DNA of 64,000 bases, from contig NZ_LGED01000200.1 of the NCBI RefSeq assembly GCF_001280085.1, positions 62,001 to 126,000 on the forward strand, read 5' to 3'. The notes below the pieces were generated by a model, which worked only from the letters and a program-made list of their open reading frames with translations, did no database searches and was not told the DNA's origin. Positions 57,399-63,818 of the stretch are shown here, in pieces. The DNA comes from Saccharothrix sp. NRRL B-16348 (lineage in GTDB: Bacteria; Actinomycetota; Actinomycetes; Mycobacteriales; Pseudonocardiaceae). Numbering within the stretch: the first letter of the stretch is position 1; each line of letters starts with the position of its first letter. Both the position numbers and the translations under genes were made by a program.

Positions 57399-58160
57399 TC
57401 AGTCCTTCGGTCCGCCGGCGACGTAGATGACCTGACCGGACACGAACCCGGCGCCCTCGCTGACCAGGAACGACGCCGTGTGCGCGATGTCCTCGGGCGT
57501 GCCGACGCGCTGCACGGGGATCGCCGCCGCCGCGCCCTTCTTGAAGTCCTCGAAGTCGATGCCGACCCGGGCCGCCGTCGCGGCGGTCATGTCGGTCGCG
57601 ATGAACCCCGGCGCGATCGCGTTCACCGTCACGTTGAACTTGCCGAGCTCGATCGCCAACGTCTTGGTGAACCCCTGCAGGCCCGCCTTGGCCGCCGCGT
57701 AGTTCGCCTGGCCCCGGTTGCCCAGGGCCGACGTGCTCGACAGGTTGACGATCCGGCCCCACTTGGCCGCCGTCTGGAACTTCTGCACCGCCCGGCTCAT
57801 CAGGAACGAGCCGCGCAGGTGGACGTTGATCACCGCGTCCCAGTCGTCGTCGGTCATCTTGAACAGCAGGTTGTCCCGCAGGATGCCCGCGTTGTTGACC
57901 AGGACGGTCGGCGCGCCCAGCTCGTCGGCGACCCGCTGCACGGCCGCTTCCACCGCCGCGCTGTCGCTGACGTCGACACCCACCGCGATCGCGGTGCCGC
58001 CGGAGGCCTTGATCTTCTCCACGGCCTCGGCGCAGCTCTCCTCGTTGAGGTCGAGCAGCGCGACGGCCATGCCGTCCTGCGCGAGCCGCGTGGCTACGGC
58101 GGCGCCGATGCCGCGTGCGGCACCGGTGACGATGGCCACCCGTGCGTCCGTCTCGGCCAC
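57399..58160 (-). CDS. SDR family 3-oxoacyl/3-hydroxyacyl reductase (FabG-like)
   Basis: 253 residues from the GTG at 58160, 7 bp after AAGGAGGA. SDR motifs VAIVTGAARGIGAAVATRLA, NNAGILRDNLLFKMTDDDWD, VNLSSTSALGNRGQANYAAAKAGLQGF and AIAPGFIATDMTAATA are those of FabG-type 3-oxoacyl reductases. With the MaoC dehydratase it would interconvert 3-ketoacyl-CoA, (R)-3-hydroxyacyl-CoA and enoyl-CoA. A perfect TetR operator lies 26 bp upstream of the start. Confidence 0.92.
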   Translation of the reverse strand: MAETDARVAIVTGAARGIGAAVATRLAQDGMAVALLDLNEESCAEAVEKIKASGGTAIAVGVDVSDSAAVEAAVQRVADELGAPTVLVNNAGILRDNLLFKMTDDDWDAVINVHLRGSFLMSRAVQKFQTAAKWGRIVNLSSTSALGNRGQANYAAAKAGLQGFTKTLAIELGKFNVTVNAIAPGFIATDMTAATAARVGIDFEDFKKGAAAAIPVQRVGTPEDIAHTASFLVSEGAGFVSGQVIYVAGGPKD

Positions 58161-58185
58161 GGTCAGTCCTCCTTGATCTGCGGGC

Positions 58186-58201
58186 CTAAGCAACCGCTTA
58201 G
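58186..58201. promoter_or_regulatory. TetR operator site in front of the SDR/MaoC operon
   Basis: CTAAGC-AACC-GCTTAG, identical in all 16 positions to site B at 48614-48629, about 10 kb away. It lies 26 bp upstream of the SDR start codon and upstream of its SD, inside the expected promoter/leader. Confidence 0.78.
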
Positions 58202-58249
58202 TAACCTACCGGCGACGTCGCCTTGACGCCAGGGCGTGTCAGGAGAACC

Positions 58250-58267
58250 ATACCGACTGGTCGGAAT
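58250..58267. promoter_or_regulatory. Second-type TetR-like palindrome upstream of the SDR/oxidoreductase operon
   Basis: ATACCGAC-TG-GTCGGAAT: 12-bp perfect core CCGAC-TG-GTCGG, near-palindromic over 18 bp. It is distinct in sequence from the CTAAGC site 50 bp away on the divergent side. Cognate regulator unknown; the TetR at 55280 is a candidate. Confidence 0.6.
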
Positions 58268-58286
58268 GTCAGCCAGAGGAGGCGCG

Positions 58287-59075
58287 GTGGAGTTCTCGGG
58301 CAAGGTCGCACTGGTCACCGGAGCCGCGAACGGCATCGGGGCGGGGGTGGCACGCCGACTGGCCGCCGCCGGCGCGTCCGTCGTCGTCGCCGACGTGGAC
58401 GACGCGCGGGGCGAAGCCGTGGCCGACGAGGTGGGCGGCGTGTACGTCCACTGCGACGTGCGCGACCCCGCGCACAACGAGGCCGCGGTCGCGACCGCCG
58501 TGACGCGGTTCGGCGGGCTCGACATCGCCGTGCTCAACGCGGGCATCGCCACCGGCTTCGGGCTGGGCGACGACTTCGACGTCGAGCGGTACCGCACCGT
58601 TATGGGCATCAACCTCGACGGTGTCGTGTTCGGCGTGCACGCGGCGCTTCCCGAGCTCAAGAAGCGCGGCGGGCACGTCGTCGCCACCGCGAGCATGGCG
58701 GGCCTGATGGCCATGCCCATGGACCCCCTGTACGGCGCCAACAAGGCCGCCGTCGTCGGCCTGGTGCGCGGCCTGGCCCCCGGCGCCGCCGCCGACGGCG
58801 TCACCGTCAACGCGGTGTGCCCGTCGTTCGCCGACACCGCGATCATCACCGGCTTCAAGTCCGCCCTCGAATCGGCGGGGATGCCGGTGCTGAGCGTGGA
58901 CGACGTGGTCGACGCGTTCGTCTCCGTGTTGCGCGACGGCAAACCGGGTGAATGCTGGTTCGTGCAGGCCGGCCGTCCCAGCGCGCCGTTCACGTTCCCC
59001 AACCCGCCCGGCCCGCGCACCGCCACCGGCGAACGCGTGCGGCTCGACCACGACCCGATCGCCAAGGAGAACTGA
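58287..59075 (+). CDS. SDR family oxidoreductase
   Basis: 262 residues from the GTG at 58287, behind GAGGAGG; the ATG at 58266 lies in the palindrome and is less likely. Motifs: VALVTGAANGIGAGVARRLA, NAGIATGFGLGDDF, ATASMAGLMAMPMDPLYGANKAAVVGL (YxxxK) and NAVCPSFADTAIITGF. Short C-terminal tail rich in Pro/Arg. It is followed after 5 bp by a quinone-oxidoreductase-like gene and divergent from the FabG/MaoC operon. Confidence 0.9.
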   Translation: MEFSGKVALVTGAANGIGAGVARRLAAAGASVVVADVDDARGEAVADEVGGVYVHCDVRDPAHNEAAVATAVTRFGGLDIAVLNAGIATGFGLGDDFDVERYRTVMGINLDGVVFGVHAALPELKKRGGHVVATASMAGLMAMPMDPLYGANKAAVVGLVRGLAPGAAADGVTVNAVCPSFADTAIITGFKSALESAGMPVLSVDDVVDAFVSVLRDGKPGECWFVQAGRPSAPFTFPNPPGPRTATGERVRLDHDPIAKEN

Positions 59076-59080
59076 CCACC

Positions 59081-60034
59081 GTGCGCGCCATCCAGATCAC
59101 CGAGTTCGGCGGACCCGAGGTCCTCAACGAGGTCGAGCTGCCCGACCCCGTCCCGGGCGACGGCGAACTGCTCGTCGACGTCAGCCGCGCGGGCCTCAAC
59201 TACGCCGACACCCACCAGTCCGAGAACTCCTACCTGTCGAAGATGGAGCTGCCGCTGGTGCCCGGCGGCGAGGTCGTCGGCACGGCGGGCGACCGGCGCG
59301 TGGTCGGCCTCACCAACTTCGGCGGGTACGCGCAGAAGGCCGTGGTGCCCGAGGCGACCGCGTTCGACGTGCCAGACGGGGTGGACGACCTGACCGCGTT
59401 GAGCCTGGTCGTGCAGGGTGCGACGGCCTGGCTGCTGCTGCGCCGCAGCGCCCACCTGGAGCCGGGGGAGAGCGTCGTCGTCCACGCCGCCGCCGGCGGG
59501 GTCGGGTCGCTGGCCGTGCAGCTGGCGAAGAAGTGGGGCGCGGGACGCGTCATCGCCACCGCGAGCACCGAGGACAAGCGCCAGGTCGCGCTCGACCTGG
59601 GCGCCGACGTCGCCGTGGACTCGACCGCCGAGAACATGACCGAGGTGCTGCGCGAGGCCAACGGCGGACGTCGAGTCGACATCGTGCTCGACATGACCGG
59701 TGGCGCCGTGACCGACCAGAGCATCGCCGCACTGGCCCCGTTCGGCCGGCTGGCGTTCTACGGCATGGCGAGCCGCGAACAACCGACCCCCGTCGCGCCG
59801 GGCAAGCTGCTGGTCAAGTCGGCCGCGATCGCCGGCATGTGGCTGCCGCACGCGTTCAAGCTGCCCGGGCGGGTCGTGCACCGGGCCATGGGCGAGCTGT
59901 TCGACCTGGTCCTGGCGGGCGACCTGCGTGCCGTGCCGGGCGGCGAGTACGGGCTATCCGAGGTGCGCCGGGCGCACGAGGACCTGCGTGCCCGCCGCAC
60001 CACCGGAAAACTGGTGCTGGACCCGTCACGCTGA
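59081..60034 (+). CDS. NADPH:quinone oxidoreductase / zinc-type alcohol dehydrogenase-like protein
   Basis: 317 residues, GTG start with AAGGAGA upstream. MDR superfamily: RAIQITEFGGPEVLNEVELP, SRAGLNYADTHQSENSY, LPLVPGGEVVGTAG, the Rossmann VVHAAAGGVGSLAVQLAKKWG, and LDMTGGAVTDQSIAAL. The zinc-binding Cys/His residues of alcohol dehydrogenases are absent, as in quinone oxidoreductases. Probable reduction of an enone or quinone in the same catabolic setting as the preceding SDR. Confidence 0.92.
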   Translation: MRAIQITEFGGPEVLNEVELPDPVPGDGELLVDVSRAGLNYADTHQSENSYLSKMELPLVPGGEVVGTAGDRRVVGLTNFGGYAQKAVVPEATAFDVPDGVDDLTALSLVVQGATAWLLLRRSAHLEPGESVVVHAAAGGVGSLAVQLAKKWGAGRVIATASTEDKRQVALDLGADVAVDSTAENMTEVLREANGGRRVDIVLDMTGGAVTDQSIAALAPFGRLAFYGMASREQPTPVAPGKLLVKSAAIAGMWLPHAFKLPGRVVHRAMGELFDLVLAGDLRAVPGGEYGLSEVRRAHEDLRARRTTGKLVLDPSR

Positions 60035-60042
60035 CACTTTCG

Positions 60043-60076
60043 CGGAGCCCTCACCGTTCCTCCGGTGAGGGCTCCG
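60043..60076. terminator. Bidirectional terminator
   Basis: Perfect 13-bp inverted repeat CGGAGCCCTCACC / GGTGAGGGCTCCG with an 8-nt loop GTTCCTCC between the convergent genes ending at 60034 and 60090. Confidence 0.85.
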
Positions 60077-60089
60077 TCGCGTGAGTCGA

Positions 60090-60311
60090 TCAGTTGAGGG
60101 TGAACGCTTCGGCCAGCCGGCGCAGCTCCGGAATCCTGGTGCCGAGCATCCAGAAGAACTTCTCCGCCGCGTCGGGCGTCAGTGCGACAGTCGCCGCCGT
60201 GCCGAAGCTGACTTCGTAGTCGCCGTCGGCGGTGATGGATTCCTTGAATTCCGCCTCACTGGTGATCCTGAGGTACGACGTCTGCTCGATCGCGTCTGCG
60301 GGTTGTGCCAT
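60090..60311 (-). CDS. 73-residue protein of unknown function, divergent from an XRE regulator
   Basis: ATG start at 60311, weak SD (GAGAG). Acidic N-terminal half (ITSEAEFKESITADGDYEVSFG) followed by a helical C-terminal half (LTPDAAEKFFWMLGTRIPELRRLAEAF). No Cys, no transmembrane segment, no recognised domain. It follows a 49-codon gene at 60333-60482 on the same strand (21 bp gap) and probably shares its transcript, with the XRE gene on the other strand. Confidence 0.6.
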   Translation of the reverse strand: MAQPADAIEQTSYLRITSEAEFKESITADGDYEVSFGTAATVALTPDAAEKFFWMLGTRIPELRRLAEAFTLN

Positions 60312-60332
60312 CTGCGGACAACTCTCTTTCTG

Positions 60333-60482
60333 TCACGTGGTATCGCTACTGCGGCTCGCACGGCGGAGCCACAGGAATCGGCTTCGGCAGTCGTGGCAGT
60401 TGCAGCGGACGCATCGGTGAAAGCGCACGAGCACCACTGCGAGCGCCGTTCCACCGATCGATATCAGTGTTGCCCACCACAT
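60333..60482 (-). CDS. 49-residue membrane-anchored Cys-cluster peptide
   Basis: ATG at 60482 preceded by GGAGAGGGACG; stop TGA at 60333-60335. Residues 2-19 form a hydrophobic helix (WWATLISIGGTALAVVLV). It is followed by FHRCVRCNCHDCRSRF with Cys24, 27, 29, 32 and His22/30, a compact CxxCxCxxC cluster suited to zinc or Fe-S binding, then a basic tail. Codon third positions are less GC-rich than in neighbours. A 129-codon frame overlaps on the same strand but has no SD-supported start. Function unknown. Confidence 0.5.
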   Translation of the reverse strand: MWWATLISIGGTALAVVLVRFHRCVRCNCHDCRSRFLWLRRASRSSDTT

Positions 60483-60593
60483 CGTCCCTCTCCAACCGTG
60501 CGATCGCGATGTTCGCCTGGCCCGCGGCCCATCCGATTCCCGCGAGCGACTCCGTTCCTATCGGCTTCGCTGGGCGGACGCCGTGATCGACGC

Positions 60594-60679
60594 GTCTGGC
60601 GGTGTCTGGTCGGGGGTCTGATGGTGTCTGGTCTCGCACAGCTGCGAACGGGTCTGGTATGAGGTGCGCTACCGTCTGG
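60594..60679 (+). repeat. GTCTGG direct repeats upstream of the XRE regulator
   Basis: GTCTGG at 60594, 60604, 60626, 60652 and 60674 plus GTCTGA at 60616. The first four fall 10-12 bp apart, i.e. one helical turn; the last two are part of a longer unit GTCTGGTAT repeated at exactly 22 bp. They fill the promoter region of the gene at 60705, so a cooperative binding site (possibly autoregulatory) is plausible. Confidence 0.65.
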
Positions 60680-60704
60680 TATCGCTCGAAGTAAGGGGCA
60701 GGCT

Positions 60705-61412
60705 GTGGCACAAGGTCTCGACGTGGTGGGCACACGGCTGAGGGCCGCCAGGGAGTACGCCGGGTTCTCCCTCACCCGCATGGCGCAAGCCACCAACTAC
60801 TCGAAGTCGTACTTGGGGCTGGTCGAGACCGGTGTCAATCCGGTTACGCTGGAAGTGGTAGCGGCGTACGAACGAGCATTAGGGGTCGGCGTGTATCGAG
60901 CGGACATCAACCACCCGAGACTGCGGAAGATCGAAAGCCCCGAACACCTGCAGCACATTCAGCAGGCCGTGGAGAGCGGCGATCCGGACATCTTCGCCCA
61001 GGGGCCGACGTCCAGTTCCATCGACGCGGCCGTGGCTCCCGTGCTGGGGTCGAATGCGATCGGGCACTTCCGGCGGTGGGCCGTCAGCGGAGAGACGTCG
61101 ACGCTGCGGGCCAACGCGGTCAGCATTCTGGGTTTCCTGCCGGGCAGGGAGAACGCCGACATCGTGGTCAGCGTGCTGGAGAACGACGATGTCGTGCGGC
61201 GGCTGTGCCTGGCGTCGGAGGTGTCCCGGCTGACCCAGTGCGCCTGGGATGTCGCCCTCGCGGTCGCGGACGACCCTGCCGGCGCGCCGGAACCCCGGCG
61301 GCTCGCGACCAAGTTGGCCAAGGAAGCTGTCGACCCGAAGGACACCGAGGCGCGCTGGTGCGCGGGTTACCTTCTCCAGCGCATGGCGGTCGTTCTCGGC
61401 CCGGAAAGCTGA
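60705..61412 (+). CDS. XRE-family HTH transcriptional regulator
   Basis: 235 residues, GTG start with AAGGGG upstream. N-terminal HTH_XRE: VVGTRLRAAREYAGFSLTRMAQATNYSKSYLGLVETGVNPVTLEVV (about 7-55). The C-terminal 150 residues are helical, HEAT-like (SGETSTLRANAVSILGFLPG, ENADIVVSVLENDDVVRRLCLASEV), and could sense a ligand or partner. It is divergent from the two tiny genes 60090-60482; the GTCTGG repeats lie in between. Confidence 0.85.
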   Translation: MAQGLDVVGTRLRAAREYAGFSLTRMAQATNYSKSYLGLVETGVNPVTLEVVAAYERALGVGVYRADINHPRLRKIESPEHLQHIQQAVESGDPDIFAQGPTSSSIDAAVAPVLGSNAIGHFRRWAVSGETSTLRANAVSILGFLPGRENADIVVSVLENDDVVRRLCLASEVSRLTQCAWDVALAVADDPAGAPEPRRLATKLAKEAVDPKDTEARWCAGYLLQRMAVVLGPES

Positions 61413-61540
61413 GGGGTCGCGCCTACCCGCCCGCCGTCGTCGTGTGATGTCGGCGTCCGCGCGCGATCGCAGCCGGACCCGTCACGCTGAGGAATGGGTG
61501 CCGTCGCTCGCGCTCGGGCGGCGGCACCCGTCCCGGTGGT

Positions 61541-61966
61541 TCAGTCGCTCAGCTCGGCCAACGCGGCCTTGACCTTCGCGAGCTCGGCCTCCAGCTCCTC
61601 CATCCGCGTGCGGTGCTGGGCGCGGGCCGTCTCGATGACCTCGTCGATGCCGCCGGCGATGTCGTCGTGCAGCTCCTTGGCCGCCCGCGACACCGCCGCG
61701 GCCGAGATGGCCAGGCCCTGCACGACCCGCTTGGTGCCGTGCACCAGGTCGGCCTGCCACTCGCCGTCGGCGGTCCCGGTGACGGTCAGCGTCAGCTCGA
61801 CCGTGCGGGTCTTCTTGGCCGTCGACTTGGGCCGCTTCACGGGCTTGGCCTCGGCCTCCACGGGCTGTTCTGCCTGCGCCACGGGTGCGACCTCCTGCTG
61901 CACGGGTGCGGCGGGCGCCTCGGCGTCCACCGTCTCTTCCTGCTCCACGAGCGTGTCCGCCTGCAC
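61541..61966 (-). CDS. Coiled-coil protein, paralogue of 3937-4626
   Basis: 141 residues, GTG start with GAGGAAA upstream. An acidic Gln/Glu/Ala-rich N-terminus (VEQEETVDAEAPAAPVQQE), a basic bridge (KPVKRPKSTAKKTRTVE), then LTLTVTGTADGEWQADLVHG and the C-terminal helix RMEELEAELAKVKAALAELS. The last 85 residues align with the C-terminal part of the protein at 3937 (both carry TADGEW, KR, a xSAAAVSxAxKxL stretch and an R(xx)E-L coiled coil). It lacks the N-terminal domain of that paralogue. Function unknown. Confidence 0.7.
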   Translation of the reverse strand: MQADTLVEQEETVDAEAPAAPVQQEVAPVAQAEQPVEAEAKPVKRPKSTAKKTRTVELTLTVTGTADGEWQADLVHGTKRVVQGLAISAAAVSRAAKELHDDIAGGIDEVIETARAQHRTRMEELEAELAKVKAALAELSD

Positions 61967-62068
61967 GTTCTCGTTTCCTCTCTGCGCATCCGGCTCGACC
62001 CAGCGTGATCATAGAACATGTGTTCGATGGTGGGTCGATTGCCCCGCACAGCGTAGGGTGTCGGCCTT

Positions 62069-62416
62069 GTGAGCGGTTGGACGGACTTCCCCGCTCGCCG
62101 GTTCTTGGACCGGTTGAGCGACGAACTCGGTGTTGCGGCGGTGCTGGCGCCTGGCGTCCTGGCGCCCGGGGTGCTGGCGGCGATCGACCAGCACGGTGCG
62201 GCGGTGCGCGACATCCTCGCGTTCGGCGTGCCGGCGGCGGCGGTGGCGGGCGCCGTGCTGCTCGCCGGGTACGCCAAGGGCGTGCTGGACGAGGCGAAGG
62301 CGCAGGGCTGGGCACCGCGCGCGATCGTGGACTGGGCGAACGCCGACTGGCTGACGCTGAGACTGGTCGCCGTCTGCCACCTCGCCCGGCGCGACGAGCC
62401 TGCGCTCGAGGCTTAG
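62069..62416 (+). CDS. Small conserved actinobacterial protein (DUF6401-like?)
   Basis: 115 residues, GTG start. Hydrophobic mid-region with an internal repeat (VLAPGVLAPGVLAAIDQHG), a second hydrophobic stretch (VPAAAVAGAVLLAGYAKGV) and a conserved-looking C-terminus (DWANADWLTLRLVAVCHLARR). The latter pattern recalls DUF6401 proteins, from memory only. It could be membrane-associated. Followed by two hairpins at 62415-62479. Confidence 0.65.
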   Translation: MSGWTDFPARRFLDRLSDELGVAAVLAPGVLAPGVLAAIDQHGAAVRDILAFGVPAAAVAGAVLLAGYAKGVLDEAKAQGWAPRAIVDWANADWLTLRLVAVCHLARRDEPALEA

Positions 62417-62450
62417 CCCGCTCCGCTGACGGGCTCGGGGCAAAAGTAGA

Positions 62451-62479
62451 GCAGGGGCCCCCTTGACGAGGACCCCTGC
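62451..62479. terminator. Terminator between convergent genes
   Basis: GCAGGGG / CCCCTGC arms (62451-62457 and 62473-62479) around a GC-rich loop, preceded by a smaller AGCCCG/CGGGCT hairpin at 62415-62435. Confidence 0.55.
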
Positions 62480-62502
62480 CCAGCGTTCCGCCGTGGCGGA
62501 AG

Positions 62503-63426
62503 TCAGCGCTGCTCGCCCGGCGGGAACTGGCCGGGGTGCGGCTGGACCGGCCGCGTCGGCTGCGCCGGGCCCGGTCCCGGCGCCATCGCCCCGCCGGTCG
62601 GCGGCGTCGGCATGCTCGCCGCGTGCGCCGGGGTCTCGGTCATCCGCGTGGTCTGCTCGGCCGGCGACACGCCCTGAGCCGTCCGCTGCACGTCCTCACG
62701 GCCGCGCTGGTAGGCCTCCGCCTGCGCCTTGGCCTGCGGGGCCTCGGCCTCGGCCTTCGTCAGCCACCCCTCCCAGCGCTGCTGCATGGGCCGGATCAGG
62801 CCACCGCCGACGCCGACGACCGCGATACCGCCGATCGTGGCCAGGATGGTGATCAGGATCGGGGTGGTGACGGTGGTGGCGACGCCGATCTGGTTCAGCG
62901 CCGCGATCACGCCGAGCGCGATGATGAACCACGAGGCGATCTTGCCGAGCGTCGGCCCGTAGGACAGCCCGCCGAGCGCGCGCGAGGTGATGTCCTGGAC
63001 GGCACGCGCGATGGCGGCGGCCACGACGATGATCACGATCGCGACGATCGCCCTCGGCAGCCAGGCCACGATCTCGTTCAGCAGGTTGCTCACCGGGTTC
63101 GACCCGAAGATCCCGAACGCGATCTGCAGCGCGATCAGCAGCACCGCGTAGTACACGATCTGCGCGACCAGCCCCGAGGCGTCGAACTTGGACCGCGCCA
63201 TCGCGTCGCTGAGCCCGCCACGCTGCACGGCGCGGTCGAAGTGCAGGCGGCCCAGCAGCTTCTTCACCGCCGCGCGCAGCACCCGGGCGACGATCCACCC
63301 GATGAGCAGCACGACGAGGAAACCGACGAGTTTGGGCAGGAAGGTCACCACGTTGCGCAGGGCGTCACCGGTTGCGTCACCGATGCCTTGAGCCTGCACC
63401 GTCTGCGCGGCGAGCAGGGCTTTCAT
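62503..63426 (-). CDS. Mechanosensitive-channel-related membrane protein (conserved TM helix family)
   Basis: 307 residues from the ATG at 63426, 8 bp after AGGAGG. About five transmembrane helices; the motif FLPKLVGFLVVLLIGWIVARVLRAAVKKLL is the conserved TM-helix repeat of MscS-type channels, repeated less strictly near WLPRAIVAIVIIVVAAAIARAVQ. A Gly-rich pore-like segment (GGIAVVGVGGGLIRPM) follows, then a hydrophilic Pro/Gln-rich tail of about 80 residues. The MscS beta domain is lacking, so channel function is likely but gating differs. Confidence 0.82.
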   Translation of the reverse strand: MKALLAAQTVQAQGIGDATGDALRNVVTFLPKLVGFLVVLLIGWIVARVLRAAVKKLLGRLHFDRAVQRGGLSDAMARSKFDASGLVAQIVYYAVLLIALQIAFGIFGSNPVSNLLNEIVAWLPRAIVAIVIIVVAAAIARAVQDITSRALGGLSYGPTLGKIASWFIIALGVIAALNQIGVATTVTTPILITILATIGGIAVVGVGGGLIRPMQQRWEGWLTKAEAEAPQAKAQAEAYQRGREDVQRTAQGVSPAEQTTRMTETPAHAASMPTPPTGGAMAPGPGPAQPTRPVQPHPGQFPPGEQR

Positions 63427-63560
63427 CGTCTCGACCTCCTCGGACGACCGGTTCGTCTCAAGCAACCGGTTACCCGAGGTGGCCAGGTCAAACCTCGCGT
63501 CCTCCGACCGGGTGAGGTCGGCGCGACGTCCGGTGATCGGCGCAGCCCGGAACGCCCTGA

Positions 63561-63782
63561 TCAGACCTCGGGCGGCAGCCGGACCGCCCGGTCCACCTCC
63601 ACGTGCGAGACGCCGGGCACGGCACCGAGCAGGTCGCCCACTCCAGGGGCGACCGACCCGGTGACCATGCCCAAGCCCTCCAGCACCTGCTCGACCACCA
63701 TCCCGGCGTCACGCAGCGCCGACACGACGGTGGGCAGGTTCGCCACGCTGTCGTCGGCGACCGAGACCACGACCTTGTCCAC
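63561..63782 (-). CDS. I9/propeptide-like small protein next to a subtilase
   Basis: 73 residues, GTG start behind GGAGG. Ferredoxin-like pattern beta-alpha-beta: VVVSVADDSVANLPTVVSAL, DAGMVVEQVLEGLGMVTGSV, and AVPGVSHVEVDRAVRLPPE, where PGVxxVExD matches the C-terminal end of inhibitor I9 propeptides. It lies 36 bp downstream of a subtilisin-family gene on the same strand, so it may act in trans as an intramolecular-chaperone-like inhibitor of that protease (inference). Confidence 0.65.
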   Translation of the reverse strand: MDKVVVSVADDSVANLPTVVSALRDAGMVVEQVLEGLGMVTGSVAPGVGDLLGAVPGVSHVEVDRAVRLPPEV

Positions 63783-63818
63783 GGGCGCCTCCGTCGGTGC
63801 TCCGGCTCCTCCGGCGTG

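Noticed and set aside
60346..60735. A 129-codon minus-strand frame overlapping the XRE promoter
   Set aside because: Starts inside the XRE coding region without SD; the 49-codon frame in a different phase has an SD and a coherent TM plus Cys cluster.
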